A stretch of DNA of 64,000 nucleotides from an uncultured Acidobacteriaceae bacterium (lineage in GTDB: Bacteria > Acidobacteriota > Terriglobia > Terriglobales > Acidobacteriaceae), in the NCBI GenBank assembly GCA_903842065.1, contig CAIMKZ010000016.1:19253-83252 (forward strand), written 5' to 3'. The notes under the pieces were generated by a model. It searched no databases, was not told the origin of the DNA, and saw only the letters and a list, made by a program, of their open reading frames with translations. Shown here piece by piece: positions 34,218 through 44,654 of the stretch. Every line of letters starts with the position of its first letter. The first letter of the stretch is position 1. The position numbers and the translations under genes are program-made.

Positions 34218-34481
34218 ATGTCAGACACAATAGTGAATAGAGCAGCCGACAACTTAGCTGAATCGGATCACTTCGATTCACGCACAACAGGCGTGATTGC
34301 CGGTGCAATTGATGTTGGCATGGGAGCCGTGAGACAAGCCGTGAAGCAAGGTTGCAACGCAAGCGAAGAGTTTATGAATGAGACAGCTCATCGTCTCCAG
34401 CGGCACATTGCCCTGACTGTTGCGATGACGTTTGCGGCTAGTGTCGCGGCGGGAGCGTTTCTTGGGTGGATCATTCAATAA
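34218..34481 (+). CDS. small membrane-anchored protein
   Basis: 87 residues from the ATG at 34218 (GGAGG five bases upstream; ATGs at 34203 and 34206 are in frame). Features: MSDTIVNRAADNLAESDHFD, a glycine-containing segment (GVIAGAIDVGMGAVRQAVKQ) and one C-terminal membrane helix (VAMTFAASVAAGAFLGWII). This resembles the ElaB/DUF883 type of tail-anchored stress protein in layout, though I cannot assign the family firmly. It is a single gene. Confidence 0.6.
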   Translation: MSDTIVNRAADNLAESDHFDSRTTGVIAGAIDVGMGAVRQAVKQGCNASEEFMNETAHRLQRHIALTVAMTFAASVAAGAFLGWIIQ

Positions 34482-34764
34482 AAGCTAGTCGAGGCTGTTG
34501 CCAGAGATGTTCGATCCCGCGCTGGGCGGGGGGGGATGCACCGCTGTGATCTGCCTGAACCTGACATATCTGCATCTGCATTCGTTTAGTTAGAACAACG
34601 CACGCTCGACACACTCACAACCCATGCGGTCGTCGCCGCGCTCTGGCAGGGGGAATGGTCACTTGATGCATTGTGGTCGTGACCGACTGCCAGGCTTTCT
34701 CGCAGCATGCTTTGTCTGACTGTAGAATTTGCAGCCAACTCTACAGTATCTTCGCCATGGTCAA

Positions 34765-35619
34765 CTAGGCAGTGCCTGCAAGCCTATTTTCGGCAGTTAT
34801 AGCTTCGATCTTGCTATTGACCTCCGCTCCGAATAGAAGCATAAAGCCAGAGATATAGAACCAGGTGAGCAGGATGATTACTGCTCCGAGCGAGCCGTAG
34901 GTTAGCGTATAACTGTCAAAGAAATGCAGGTAGATTCGGAGCCCGAGAGATGCGAGCACCCACCCGAGCGCTGCGATCGAGCCTCCCGGTGTGAGCCAAT
35001 GCCAGCAGCGGACCTTCACGTCGGGAGAGCAGTAATAGATAACTGCAAACGACAGTGTGAGCAGAGCCGTTGCGACAATCCATCCGACGAGCCGGGCAAT
35101 GGATGCGGCGACAACGATCAGAAGGTGGTTGTAGCTGGAACGGTAGGCAACTGCTGCCAAATAGTCGCCGCCTAGAAAGGCACATAGTATCAATGTAACT
35201 ATGACGGTGAGAATGATGGTGAGGCCGATGGCGTATATGCGGGCTCCCAGAAAAGTGCGCGTATCCTGAACTTTATATACTGCGTTCAGAGCATCCTGAA
35301 TCGCCGAGATACCTACCGAGGCGGACCACACTGCCGCAACAAGTCCAAAGGTCAGCTTGCCAGTGGTTGCGGCAGCGGTTGTTTCGTTAAATGTTGCAAG
35401 AACGGTCCCAAGAGCAGACGTGGGAATGACTAATGCGAGATAGCCCAGAAGCTCGTCGTAGAATTTGGCGGCAGATTGTGCGGCGAGGCCGAGGATGGAA
35501 CTGGCGCTGAAGAGCGTGGGAAATAGCGCGAAGAGAAAATAGAAGCCTAGTTCCGCTGCGCGGCCGAACAGGCGGTCATCGAAGAGCGACTGCCAGGTTT
35601 GTTTCGCCAAGATGCTCAC
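34765..35619 (-). CDS. YihY/virulence factor BrkB family membrane protein
   Basis: 284 residues with six membrane helices. Motifs: AAELGFYFLFALFPTLFSAS near the start, where YihY proteins have (A)A(A)L(A)YY(x)LF(A)LFPxL, TFGLVAAVWSASVGISAIQD, and the C-terminal SYTLTYGSLGAVIILLTWFY, which is the most conserved part. The function of this widespread inner-membrane family is not settled. The gene is alone on the minus strand; its start is the ATG at 35619 with a weak ribosome site. Confidence 0.88.
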   Translation of the reverse strand: MSILAKQTWQSLFDDRLFGRAAELGFYFLFALFPTLFSASSILGLAAQSAAKFYDELLGYLALVIPTSALGTVLATFNETTAAATTGKLTFGLVAAVWSASVGISAIQDALNAVYKVQDTRTFLGARIYAIGLTIILTVIVTLILCAFLGGDYLAAVAYRSSYNHLLIVVAASIARLVGWIVATALLTLSFAVIYYCSPDVKVRCWHWLTPGGSIAALGWVLASLGLRIYLHFFDSYTLTYGSLGAVIILLTWFYISGFMLLFGAEVNSKIEAITAENRLAGTA

Positions 35620-35761
35620 TGGAACGCCTTGAAGATCCCAGAGAGATCGCAGTGGCGAACGTGCAACGAGACGCCAAATGCAGTGTTGGCGTACATTGAG
35701 AAGCCTGCCGGGGGTGATGCCTTCGCTGATAACGGCGCACCTCGAAATTCTGTCAGCGTCC

Positions 35762-35968
35762 CTATTTGGTCCCTGCGTAAATCAAAACACCGCCTGCTGC
35801 GATGGCTAGAATGCCAACAATTGCAGGAACAGGGAATTGATGCTGTTCCGTTTTGTAGATCTGGATTGGCCCCAGATCTACGGCTTTCTTCTGGCTCGTA
35901 TATGAGATTCCCCCATAGACCAGGACTATAACCCCAGCAATAATCAAGAGGATTCCGGCGATTTTCAT
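35762..35968 (-). CDS. small two-helix membrane protein (DUF3185-like)
   Basis: 68 residues from the ATG at 35968 (AGGAG five bases upstream). It reads MKIAGILLIIAGVIVLVYGG, then ISYTSQKKAVDLGPIQIYKT, then a second helix VPAIVGILAIAAGGVLIYAG. The helix, GISYTxxKKxVDLGPI and helix arrangement recurs in many bacteria as a small inner-membrane protein of unknown function. The gene is single. Confidence 0.75.
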   Translation of the reverse strand: MKIAGILLIIAGVIVLVYGGISYTSQKKAVDLGPIQIYKTEQHQFPVPAIVGILAIAAGGVLIYAGTK

Positions 35969-36229
35969 GATTGCTCCTGTTGGCTCGACTTGATGATAGA
36001 GATGCTCGTCATCTTTGGCAGGCATTCTGCGTTCATGTAGAAGAAAATTAGGGCGATGTGGAGATGCTCCCCAATACAAGGCTAAGCACAGTAACCGGCA
36101 GCAGCCAGTACAAGATTGAACACTGATCCTATTTGCACATGCATTCTCTTTTCAGGACGTCGCGCACTGGAGCAAGCTTTGCGAGGCACGCAAATGGATC
36201 ACCGCATGAGGAGTTGTCGCCCTGCTCCA

Positions 36230-37429
36230 TCAGGCTGCATGTACAGGCCGAGAAGCGTATTGCTTCAGCCAATTCACCATTTCTCCCGGGGGGATCGGGC
36301 GGCTGAAGAGGTATCCTTGCGCGCCGTCACAGCCATAGCGGCGCAGAAGATCGAACTGCTCTTGAGTCTCCACGCCTTCAGCCATCACCTGCATGCCGAG
36401 TTCGTGGCCCAGTTCGATGGTTTTCTGGACCATGATGCGGTTTCTGTCGTTGCCGTTCATTTCCAGAACGAAAGACTTATCGATCTTCAGTTCTGTCGCA
36501 GGTATGTTCTTGAGTTGTTGCATCATAGCAAAGCCCGTGCCGAAATCGTCGATCGACAGCTTCACCCTCTTCATCCTTAGTCTCGTTAAGATGTCCAAAG
36601 TGTTCGACAGTTCTTTGATCAGGCCGCTCTCTGTAATCTCAATCGTGACATTTTCGGGCGGTACGCCATGTTTCTCGACGAGAGATACAAAGCGGTCTGG
36701 GAAGTTCAGGTCGTGCAGAGAGTGCACTGACTCATTCAACGACAAGTTGGGAACGTTCCCGTCGCCATTCGCGAACTGACTCACTTCTCTCAACCCGCGC
36801 TCTGCAATGATCCAGCCAAGCTCGTCGATGAGCTCGAACTCCTCCAGGCGGCCGATGAAGTAGTCAGGAAAGATCAGCCCGCGTTCTGGATGCTGCCACC
36901 TGACCAGTGCCTCAAGACCAACCGCGCGGCCGGTTGCGATTTCGATCTGCGGTTGATAGTAAAGTACGAATTCGTCGTGCTCGATTGCACGCTGCAGTTC
37001 CGCTTTCGGAATGACGATCTCAGGGGCCTGTCTGACAATCGGCAATGCTTCGGGCATTGCATGTCTTTCAAGAACCTCCTCAAGTTGCGCCAACCGAAAC
37101 GGTTTCTGCAGGTGGCCAACGATAGTGAGGCCAAGCGCCGTGGTTAATTGTTCGGCTGACTCCAGCGTACGTTTTCCAACTCCGCTCATGAGAACAATCC
37201 CGGCCTTGCATTTCCGCTCACCGAGCACCCTCAACAGCTCAACACCATCCATCTCAGGCATTATCAGGTCCAGAAGGATGAGAGTCGTATCGGATGTGAG
37301 CGCATCGAGGAACGTCTTCGCATCCGTAGTCGCGGTGCATCGCAGTCCCATCGCCTGCGCCGCGTCAGAGACGAATTCGCTCACGTCGCTTTCATCGTCA
37401 ATGACCAGGATTCTCTGGGTCGATTTCAT
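36230..37429 (-). CDS. response regulator with EAL (c-di-GMP phosphodiesterase) output
   Basis: 399 residues. An N-terminal receiver (IDDESD pocket, Asp54 in LILLDLIMP, Lys in LQKPFRL) is joined to an EAL domain from ~135 ([18 protein letters not shown]). The catalytic set is complete: [11 protein letters not shown], the Asn in LSLNES, Glu in TIEITES, the Asp pair in IDDFGTGF, Lys in LKIDKSF, and Glu in VMAEGVET. The enzyme should hydrolyse c-di-GMP to pGpG under phosphorylation control. It follows the hybrid kinase at 37466 by 36 bp on the same strand, so that kinase is the likely partner. Confidence 0.93.
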   Translation of the reverse strand: MKSTQRILVIDDESDVSEFVSDAAQAMGLRCTATTDAKTFLDALTSDTTLILLDLIMPEMDGVELLRVLGERKCKAGIVLMSGVGKRTLESAEQLTTALGLTIVGHLQKPFRLAQLEEVLERHAMPEALPIVRQAPEIVIPKAELQRAIEHDEFVLYYQPQIEIATGRAVGLEALVRWQHPERGLIFPDYFIGRLEEFELIDELGWIIAERGLREVSQFANGDGNVPNLSLNESVHSLHDLNFPDRFVSLVEKHGVPPENVTIEITESGLIKELSNTLDILTRLRMKRVKLSIDDFGTGFAMMQQLKNIPATELKIDKSFVLEMNGNDRNRIMVQKTIELGHELGMQVMAEGVETQEQFDLLRRYGCDGAQGYLFSRPIPPGEMVNWLKQYASRPVHAA

Positions 37430-37465
37430 CGTTCCTCTATCTACTCCCGGCTGTATTGCCGGCCA

Positions 37466-40400
37466 TCACCGGCTGGATGTGGAGAGTATGAATTCTCTTG
37501 GCTTGCCATTTCCGTCCTCCATCACCCGGTGGACTATTGCGGCGAATTCGGCGCGTTGATATGGCTTACGGAGCAGGGGACCGTCAACCAGCGGCATGCT
37601 TCTCTCCGCCAGCGCCTCGGCCGGAAATCCGGAGGAATATACAATCTTGAGATCAGGGCGCAGGGCAAGTGCCCTCTCCACAAGCTCAACTCCATTCATT
37701 CCACCCGGCATCACGATGTCTGTCAGCATCAGATCGATCTCACTTCGCTGCGCGATCGCCTCCAGCGCGCTGGCTCCGTCCTTGGCCTGATAGGCAGTAA
37801 ATCCCATCTCGGCAAGATAGGCGAGGGCTACTTCGAGAAGGTCCTCTTCGTCATCCACAACCAGCACCGTCCCGCCCTTCTTTGCGTTGAGGGGTATCGG
37901 AGTATGCGCCGGAACGGAGTACTTCAGATTGGTGACCAGGGGTAAATATAGAGACACTGTAGTCCCATGACCAAGTTCACTGTAGACGCGAACGGTGCCG
38001 CCTGACTGCTTCACGAAGCCGTAGACCATGGCCAGACCCAGGCCCGTGCCTTTGTTGCGTGGCTTGGTGCTGAAGAACGGTTCGAAGGCTCGCTCGAGGG
38101 TGTCTTTCGACATGCCGTGCCCTGTATCCGATACGGACACGCAAACGTAACGGCCTGCTTTCAAGTCGCCTGCATGGACTGCGGGATAACTATCTTCAAG
38201 ATCCTGCACCTCCGAGGCGATGATGATCGAACCACCTTTCGGCATCGCATCTCGCGCATTGACTACAAGGTTGAGGAGCGCGCTTTCCAGACCGGCAGGA
38301 TCGAGAAAGAGCGGGGGCACGGAGTCATCGACTCGGGTCACGATCTTGATTTCTGGACCGAGCCCACGAGTTGCCAATTCGATCGTGTTCTGTATCGAAT
38401 CTTCGAGCAGGACCACCGACGGCTTCAACTCCTCGTTGCTGGAGAACACCAGCAGGCGGCGCGTGATGTCGGCGCCTCGTGCAGCAGCCTTTTGCGCGGT
38501 ATGTACCCGTTTCACCGCTGCTTCGTTGCCGGCGACCAGCCGGTCAAGAAGATCGAGATTTCCGATGATTACGCCCAGGAGATTGTTGAAGTCATGTGCG
38601 ATACCGCCTGTTAACTGGCCGATAGCTTCCATCTTCTGACTTTGGTGTAACTGGCGAGCCAATTGCTTTCTCTCGCTGATGTCGCGGATCGCCGTCGTCA
38701 CCAGGATGCCCTCGGTGCTTTCCAGCGGGCTCAACATGATCTCAATAGGGAACTCGGTTCCATCCTTGCGCCTGCCGTTGAGCTCGATCCCGGTTCCGAT
38801 CTGTTGCGCCAGTGCTTCGGCCGCGGTTCGAGTTCCGTCGGCGATCAACCGCTCCGCAAAGCCCACGGGAATAATGCTCTTTACCTTCTGGCCCAACAGC
38901 TCATCGCGACGGTATCCAAACTGCTTTTCAGCACGAGCGTTCAACAGGACGATCTCCCCGCCCTGATTCACAACTACCATCCCATCCGGCGCCGCCTCCA
39001 TCAGTCCTCTGTATCTCTCCTCCATCTGCGCCAAATGCCTTTCCGCATCTTTGCGTACCGTGATATCGCGGATCGCCGCCGTCACCAGGATCCCTTCGGG
39101 GCTCTCCAGTGGACTCAGCATGATCTCAATAGGGAACTCGCTTCCATCTTTGCGCTTTCCGTTGAGTTCAATCCCCGTTCCGATCTGCTGCGCCAGCGCC
39201 TCGGCAGCCGTACGTGTTCCGTCGGCAATCAAACGTTCCGCAAAACCCTCAGGGATGATGCTCTTTACCTTCTGGCCCAACAGCTCATCGCGCCGATAGC
39301 CGAACTGGCTCTCTGCACGGGCATTCAATATCACGATCTCCCCGGCCTGATTCACTACCACCATTCCGTCAGGAGCCGCTTCCATCAGCCCGCGATATCT
39401 GCCCTCCATCTGCGCCAGATGCTTTTCAGCGTCCTTGCGCACCGTGATATTACGGATGGCTGCAGTCACCAGGATCCCTTCGGGGCTCTCCAGTGGGCTT
39501 AGCATAATTTCGATGGGGAACTCGCTTCCATCCTTGCGTCGCCCAAGGAGCTCAATCCCGGTTCCGATCTGCTGCGCCAGCGCTTCGGCAGCCGTCCGCG
39601 TTCCGTCCGCGATCAACCGCTCCGCAAAGCCTTCGGGAATGATATTTGTCACCTTTTGTCCCAGAAGCTCGTTGCGGTGATATCCAAACTGAGTCTCGGC
39701 CTGAGCATTCAACAGGACAATCTCACCATTCTGGTTGACCACCACCATTCCATCGGGAGCAGCCTCCAGCAACCCGCGGTACTTCGCCTCTGAATCCCGA
39801 TGCTCGGTTAGATCGCGAGATATCTCTGAAAACCCGCGCAGGTTTCCTGATGCATCCCGAAGAGCGATGAACGTGACGCCGGCCAGGAACTGCGAGCCGT
39901 CTTTGCGCACCCGCATCCCGTACTCTTCGTGCCGGCCATTGGTGGCTGCCAGTCGCAGCACATCTTCCGGTCGGCCTCGCCGGATGTCCTCCGGGGTAAA
40001 AAAGCAAGAAAAGTTGCGGCCAATGATTTCTTCCGCGGTATACCCCTTGATATGTTCCGCGCTGGCGCTCCAGCTCAGAACATTGCCCCGCGGGTCCAGC
40101 ATGAAGATCGCGTAATCCTGCACTCCGTCCAGCAGCGTCCGGTATCGTTCTTCGCTTTGCTGCAGCGCCTCTTCAGACACAGCTCGCTTGTTACTGTCTT
40201 TCACCGCGGACCAGGCGGCCAACCCTGCTACCAAAATCCCAAACAAGGTTCCATAGAACAGAATCTTCTTGGTTTGATTCAAATAGCGCACGGTGTTTGC
40301 AACGCGCAGCCCCCGCAAGTGCACTTCTTCGTCCTGCAGTTTGCCAACCAGTGCTTGAAATTCGGCGCCTTGTTCGTAGTGGCCGCTTTCGATGACGGCC

Positions 40401-40813
40401 AGCGCAGCCGCAAAGCCCTGGGTCCGGCGCAGATTGATGACCATATCCGCACGTGCTATCCGCTCGGCGGCAAGAAATTCCAGGTTAGGAAAATGGATCT
40501 GCTGATTTGGGTTATCCGCCGTCAGGTTTCGAATGATCGCCTGATCCCGTGCAACCCTCGATACGTTCGTCCGGTAGGACTCCAGCTCGGCTTCATTGCC
40601 CGTCAGCACAAATCCGCGGCTGCTGGATTCAACACACTCCATGGCCAGTGCCAGATCCTGGATGTTTGTGATTACGTCGTGCGAATGCCGTACCCACGCG
40701 CTGCTCTCATCGGATAAAACCATCCAGCGATAGGAGAACAACCCCATCAGCAACAGGGTCAATATGGCAAACCCGAACGCGAGCCGTACTTTTCGGTTTA
40801 AGAACGATTTCAT
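37466..40813 (-). CDS. membrane hybrid histidine kinase: CHASE3, four PAS domains (three near-identical), HisKA, HATPase, receiver
   Basis: 1115 residues. TM1 is at ~8-27, a CHASE3-type periplasmic domain at ~35-170 ([20 protein letters not shown]), and TM2 at ~185-205. One PAS domain ([20 protein letters not shown]) is followed by three tandem PAS domains of ~127 residues that are near-identical (each with [21 protein letters not shown] and [16 protein letters not shown]). HisKA carries the phospho-His in [12 protein letters not shown]. HATPase shows VVNARDAM and DTGHGMS. The C-terminal receiver has VVDDEED, the Asp in [10 protein letters not shown] and LLRKPY. It probably phosphorylates the EAL regulator downstream. 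The ligand is unknown. Confidence 0.92.
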   Translation of the reverse strand: MKSFLNRKVRLAFGFAILTLLLMGLFSYRWMVLSDESSAWVRHSHDVITNIQDLALAMECVESSSRGFVLTGNEAELESYRTNVSRVARDQAIIRNLTADNPNQQIHFPNLEFLAAERIARADMVINLRRTQGFAAALAVIESGHYEQGAEFQALVGKLQDEEVHLRGLRVANTVRYLNQTKKILFYGTLFGILVAGLAAWSAVKDSNKRAVSEEALQQSEERYRTLLDGVQDYAIFMLDPRGNVLSWSASAEHIKGYTAEEIIGRNFSCFFTPEDIRRGRPEDVLRLAATNGRHEEYGMRVRKDGSQFLAGVTFIALRDASGNLRGFSEISRDLTEHRDSEAKYRGLLEAAPDGMVVVNQNGEIVLLNAQAETQFGYHRNELLGQKVTNIIPEGFAERLIADGTRTAAEALAQQIGTGIELLGRRKDGSEFPIEIMLSPLESPEGILVTAAIRNITVRKDAEKHLAQMEGRYRGLMEAAPDGMVVVNQAGEIVILNARAESQFGYRRDELLGQKVKSIIPEGFAERLIADGTRTAAEALAQQIGTGIELNGKRKDGSEFPIEIMLSPLESPEGILVTAAIRDITVRKDAERHLAQMEERYRGLMEAAPDGMVVVNQGGEIVLLNARAEKQFGYRRDELLGQKVKSIIPVGFAERLIADGTRTAAEALAQQIGTGIELNGRRKDGTEFPIEIMLSPLESTEGILVTTAIRDISERKQLARQLHQSQKMEAIGQLTGGIAHDFNNLLGVIIGNLDLLDRLVAGNEAAVKRVHTAQKAAARGADITRRLLVFSSNEELKPSVVLLEDSIQNTIELATRGLGPEIKIVTRVDDSVPPLFLDPAGLESALLNLVVNARDAMPKGGSIIIASEVQDLEDSYPAVHAGDLKAGRYVCVSVSDTGHGMSKDTLERAFEPFFSTKPRNKGTGLGLAMVYGFVKQSGGTVRVYSELGHGTTVSLYLPLVTNLKYSVPAHTPIPLNAKKGGTVLVVDDEEDLLEVALAYLAEMGFTAYQAKDGASALEAIAQRSEIDLMLTDIVMPGGMNGVELVERALALRPDLKIVYSSGFPAEALAERSMPLVDGPLLRKPYQRAEFAAIVHRVMEDGNGKPREFILSTSSR

Positions 40814-41284
40814 CTCGGTTCACGAATCCTTATCTGGGTTGTTGTTTCGGCGTGGTCGTTGCCCACCGGTTGGCGTTCGGCCTGTACGATTGGCTCCCCC
40901 TTGAAAAGAGCATGTTTCTCTGCACTTTATAAGAGCATCACATTGCCGGCATCGGGTCTGGTCCGTATTGCTCAAGGCAATCGAGGGGACTGTGTGTCGA
41001 GCAGTCTCGGGAACCCCAAGGTGTTGCCTCCTCGCGTTGGATAGGATCATTACTTTTCACGTAACGTGCCAGAAGGTCGATTCTCGATGGGTTCGGTCAC
41101 CATAAGGGCGACGAGACTCAAGTTTCGATTGTCCATTGGACAAACAGGAATGGTTGTATCCGATTGAACAGATAATCAATCGCCACTAACCAAGAATCAT
41201 GCTGGGCTTAGAGGATGGGCTTTACGAGTAATCGCAGACTTTCAACTATCAAGCATGGTGTCTATAGAGAAGGGCAATCGCCGC
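40814..41284. other. intergenic, no gene seen
   Basis: About 470 bp upstream of the hybrid kinase. Only short frames occur. The promoter of the kinase-EAL operon should be at the left side, reading leftwards. Confidence 0.4.
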
Positions 41285-41521
41285 ATGACCGCACATCAAG
41301 GATTCAACGCACAAGGCTTCCCGCATTCCGCTGCGCTTAACGAACTGAACAACCAGCTGTATCATGCAAATGTAACGCCGTCCATATACGGATTTGACTG
41401 CTGGTGGCAGAAGACTCTTGCACAGCACATGTCTATGGCTGCGGAAGCAACCGCCCTTATGGACGCGCATCGCCGAGTGAGTGCGGTCGGCCAGCAGTCT
41501 CGCGTGGAACACGCCCACTGA
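41285..41521 (+). CDS. possible small hypothetical protein
   Basis: 78 codons (MTAHQGFNAQGFPHSAALNE, VTPSIYGFDCWWQKTLAQHM, SMAAEATALMDAHRRVSAVG) with an AGAAGGG site ten bases upstream. The composition is protein-like, with an aromatic patch and a C-terminal helix, and there is no competing gene on the other strand. I recognise no family. It could be spurious. Confidence 0.3.
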   Translation: MTAHQGFNAQGFPHSAALNELNNQLYHANVTPSIYGFDCWWQKTLAQHMSMAAEATALMDAHRRVSAVGQQSRVEHAH

Positions 41522-41623
41522 ACAGCGCGGCGCCGAGGTGCGTTCGTGCACTCTTCCTATGTTGTTCCATGATCGGCCAGTGTGAGGCTGCCCGGACGAA
41601 GCAAGGCCGGTGACCTGTATGGT

Positions 41624-42328
41624 TTACGCGATAGATTCAATTGGCAGTTGTTCGGTGTTGTGCTTGGGAAATTGATCGAGCAGAACCACATTGAGCAGCG
41701 ACTTGTGCACCTGGATGCGGCCGTTGTACTCGATAAAGCCAAGCTTGCGAAAGCGATTCATAAAGAAGCTGACGCGGGACCGTGTGGTGCCAATCATCTC
41801 CGCAAGGGCTTCCTGCGTAACAGGAGGGATGAAGATTTCCCGCACTCCCGGCTTGCCAAATTCCGCCATCAATAAGAGAATCCGCGCCAGCCGCTTTTCG
41901 CTGGAGTTGAATAGCTGATCGACTAGATCCGCCTGGGTTCTCATGCTGCGGGCGAGGAGGAATTTCAGGAACATGTCGGAGAGGGCATGTTCAAGATGCA
42001 TCACTCGGATCATCTCTTCCCTGCTAATTTTCAGCGCTGTGCACGCGCTTATCGCGGTGGCCGTGGACAGGCGCAATCCAGGCACCGCCGCAAGGGACTC
42101 TTCCCCCACGAAATCGCCGATGGAAAGAAGCGTGATCGTGGCCTCTTTGCCTTCATGCGAAACCACTGTAAGTTTTGCCCTGCCGCTCTGAAGATAGTAA
42201 ACGGAGTCTGCCGGATCGCCCTGGGAAAAGAAGGCTTCTTTTGGCTTCAGATCGGTGATTCTTCTGCCAATGCCCGCATGCGCAAGGTAAGAGATTGGAT
42301 CGAACGTCAATGTACTCGTCGCGGTCAT
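41624..42328 (-). CDS. Crp/Fnr-family transcriptional regulator, paralogue 3
   Basis: 234 residues, GGAGG upstream of the ATG. Beta roll (FFSQGDPADSVYYLQSGRAK, LLSIGDFVGEESLAA), dimer helix and HTH (EALAEMIGTTRSRVSFFMNR, FRKLGFIEYNGRIQVHKS). It is very close to paralogue 1 and identical to paralogues 1 and 2 through the recognition helix; differences cluster at the N-terminus and the last 20 residues. No Fe-S cysteine cluster is present. It lies 280 bp after the NarL-type regulator of the kai cluster, on the same strand but probably with its own promoter. Confidence 0.9.
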   Translation of the reverse strand: MTATSTLTFDPISYLAHAGIGRRITDLKPKEAFFSQGDPADSVYYLQSGRAKLTVVSHEGKEATITLLSIGDFVGEESLAAVPGLRLSTATAISACTALKISREEMIRVMHLEHALSDMFLKFLLARSMRTQADLVDQLFNSSEKRLARILLLMAEFGKPGVREIFIPPVTQEALAEMIGTTRSRVSFFMNRFRKLGFIEYNGRIQVHKSLLNVVLLDQFPKHNTEQLPIESIA

Positions 42329-42608
42329 TTTTATAGAACCTCCTTCAAGGCGGTTCAGTTGCGGATTGCGGAGTGCACAGGTTGGTTGGATGGCAAGTGG
42401 GAGGAGGGCTTCAAAGAACAGGAGCAGCGATTCCTTCGCGACCTGGCGCTAACAGCGCAATGTGAAGCTACACTTTGCAGCCTGCATGTAGTGTGCCGCA
42501 CATGGAACAGTCAGGCTATCGGGGTTGCTGCTAATAATGAGGAGCCTTGTCGGGGAATCCCTGACAAAAGGCGCATGCGCTATAGATATCGCTACAAAAG
42601 TGCGGCAT

Positions 42609-43313
42609 TTATCGAGCCGAGCCGTCCGGATCACTCTCCTGCGCTTCCGGTGTCAATAAACCCATCTGCACGGCATAACGAATCACGTCCCTGCGTGTCC
42701 GAAGTCCAAGCTTCTCCGCAAGCCGTGAACGGTATGTCTCGATTGTCTTCACGCCTACAAATATCTGTTTCGCTATTTCCGCGCTGGTGTAACCCCGCGC
42801 CACTAGTCCGAGTACCTGCAACTCGCGGCGGCTAAGGATGTCTACTGGTCGTCTGGCATCAGCTTTTGAATTTCCTTTTTCCAGCACGTCCTGGACCAGG
42901 ATACCGGCCAGGCGAGGGTCGACGTAGATTCCTCCGCGATGTACCGCTCGTATAGCGGCAATCAGTTCCGCATCCACCGCCCTCTTCAACAGATAGCCGC
43001 AGGCCCCCGCAGCCAGTGCCGACCTCAGGTATGCAGGGTCATCGTGCATTGTGAGAACGAGCACTCGGGTCTTGGGGCAGTCGCGCGTCATTGATTCGAG
43101 CGCTTTCATGCCTCCGACGCGAGGCATGGTGAGGTCCAGCAAGGCCACGTCCGGTCCAGATTTCCGCGCTGTTTCAACCGCATTCTCCCCATCCGAGGCT
43201 TGCGAGACAACTTCCATATCCGCCTGGGCATTGACCAACATCTTCAGTCCCGCGCGGAGAATTGCGTGATCGTCCACGATCATAACCCTGATTATTTGCG
43301 TGTGTGGCAGCAT
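42609..43313 (-). CDS. NarL/FixJ-type response regulator
   Basis: 234 residues. The receiver (IVDDHAILRAGL, Asp60 in VALLDLTMP, VLTMHDD, LLKRAVD) is followed by a LuxR-type HTH at ~165-215 (LSRRELQVLGLVARGYTSAE, IAKQIFVGVKTIETYRSRLA). The start lies one base after the stop of the kinase gene upstream, so kinase and regulator are a translationally linked two-component pair. Together with kaiB and kaiC in the same run, it is the likely transcriptional output of that cluster. Confidence 0.93.
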   Translation of the reverse strand: MLPHTQIIRVMIVDDHAILRAGLKMLVNAQADMEVVSQASDGENAVETARKSGPDVALLDLTMPRVGGMKALESMTRDCPKTRVLVLTMHDDPAYLRSALAAGACGYLLKRAVDAELIAAIRAVHRGGIYVDPRLAGILVQDVLEKGNSKADARRPVDILSRRELQVLGLVARGYTSAEIAKQIFVGVKTIETYRSRLAEKLGLRTRRDVIRYAVQMGLLTPEAQESDPDGSAR

Positions 43314-43314
43314 T

Positions 43315-44634
43315 TCAGGTGCTCCTCTGCCCGGTTACGGGCTGGGAGTCATCGCGGGCAAGTGGGACTTGCACCAGGATCTTGGTTCCCTTGCGCTGCG
43401 AAATGAAGCGGACCGTTCCGCCCAGCATTGCCGCTCTCTCGCGCATACTGTGAATACCCAAGCGGTGCGAGGAGACAGCCACGGCCTTGGCGTCAAAGCC
43501 GCATCCGTCATCGATTACCGCCACCTCAATTGCTTTGTGCATACGGGTAAATCGAATTCTGACTGTCTTGGCTCCCGAATGTCTGGCTACGTTGGTCAGC
43601 GCTTCCTGGAGAATGCGGTACAGCGTGATCTGAACTTCCGACGGCAGGTTGCTGGAGTCCAGTTCCTTGAGGGTGAGGTCTACAACTATTTTGTGTGTCT
43701 TTGCGTACTCGGCGGTGTATCGGCTTAATGCGACACCCAGGCCATGATCGTCCAGCACTGTGGGGTGAAGCCCGCGGGCGAGCCGGCCGACCTCGTCGAT
43801 GGCCTGGGAGGCGATCTCCCGCAGCCGTTGTCCCTGAACCTTCACATCTTCCAGTTTCGGGGCGTCTTCCAGGGTTCGCAGGCCGACCAGCAAAGCGGTC
43901 AGCAACTGGCCTGCCTCGTCATGTAATTCGCGCGCGATCCTGCGCCGTTCCTCCTCTTGCGCCGAAAGCGTGCGCACCAGCAGCAGCCGCCGCGTGGCTT
44001 CGGCTTGTTGGATTTCCTCAGCCTGATTGCGTTTTTGCTCGCTCAGGTCGGTGATCACCATGCCCAGGGCCTGGCCCTTGAACCCACGTAACCGGTTGAG
44101 CGACAGATAGACTGGAATCAGACTTTCATCTGAGCGGCGCAGATTGAATTCGCCCTTCGCAATCGCCTTCCGGGCATCCATAAGCAGAGTTTCGAATCTG
44201 TCTCGCTCTGTCTCCGCAAGCAGCGACTGCAACGCTATTCCAATTAGTTTCTTTCGCGGCCTGCCGATCAGTTCCGCAATCCTGCCATTGCAGTAGAGCA
44301 CGCCGCCATCGTAGGACAGCGTCGCCGCGCCTTCGCTCATAGCTTCCACCAGTATGTGATAGGCCGGTTCGCCGCCTTTCAGAGTGACCACATGATCCCC
44401 GCGTCGGCCGGAGACCATCACTGCATCCACTTCGCCGGACTGAATGGCGCGGAGAGTCTCCTCCGCGGTTTTCAAGCGATCGCGGAGCTTTGTGAGCTGA
44501 TTCGTTGCTGTGGCTGACGGAAATTTGCGTAGAGTAGATCTGGCGCTTCTATGCGTTTCCTGCGGCGCACTGGCTTTGCGGGGCGAAGCACTCTTGAGGG
44601 CTTGGCCATCGAAATGTGCCTGCGGCTTGGACAT
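43315..44634 (-). CDS. PAS-containing NarX-type sensor histidine kinase
   Basis: 439 residues, soluble. A Lys/Arg-rich N-terminal ~50 residues precede a short coiled coil (LTKLRDRLKTAEETLRAIQS), a PAS domain at ~90-210 (LVEAMSEGAATLSYDGGVLY, CNGRIAELIGRPRKKLIGIA), HisKA_3 with the phospho-His in IARELHDEAGQ, and a HATPase with DDGCGFD and GIHSMRERAAMLGG. The HELHDEAGQ-type motif groups it with NarX/DesK kinases. It begins 20 bp after kaiB and ends one base before its regulator. The association with KaiB suggests the kinase may read out the Kai proteins, as SasA-type kinases do, although it lacks the KaiB-like sensor domain of SasA. Confidence 0.9.
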   Translation of the reverse strand: MSKPQAHFDGQALKSASPRKASAPQETHRSARSTLRKFPSATATNQLTKLRDRLKTAEETLRAIQSGEVDAVMVSGRRGDHVVTLKGGEPAYHILVEAMSEGAATLSYDGGVLYCNGRIAELIGRPRKKLIGIALQSLLAETERDRFETLLMDARKAIAKGEFNLRRSDESLIPVYLSLNRLRGFKGQALGMVITDLSEQKRNQAEEIQQAEATRRLLLVRTLSAQEEERRRIARELHDEAGQLLTALLVGLRTLEDAPKLEDVKVQGQRLREIASQAIDEVGRLARGLHPTVLDDHGLGVALSRYTAEYAKTHKIVVDLTLKELDSSNLPSEVQITLYRILQEALTNVARHSGAKTVRIRFTRMHKAIEVAVIDDGCGFDAKAVAVSSHRLGIHSMRERAAMLGGTVRFISQRKGTKILVQVPLARDDSQPVTGQRST

Positions 44635-44654
44635 CTTATATTTAGACCTTTAGT

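Noticed and set aside
38117..39502. Plus-strand frames over the PAS repeats of the hybrid kinase
   Set aside because: They repeat only because the kinase PAS units repeat on the minus strand; no independent features.
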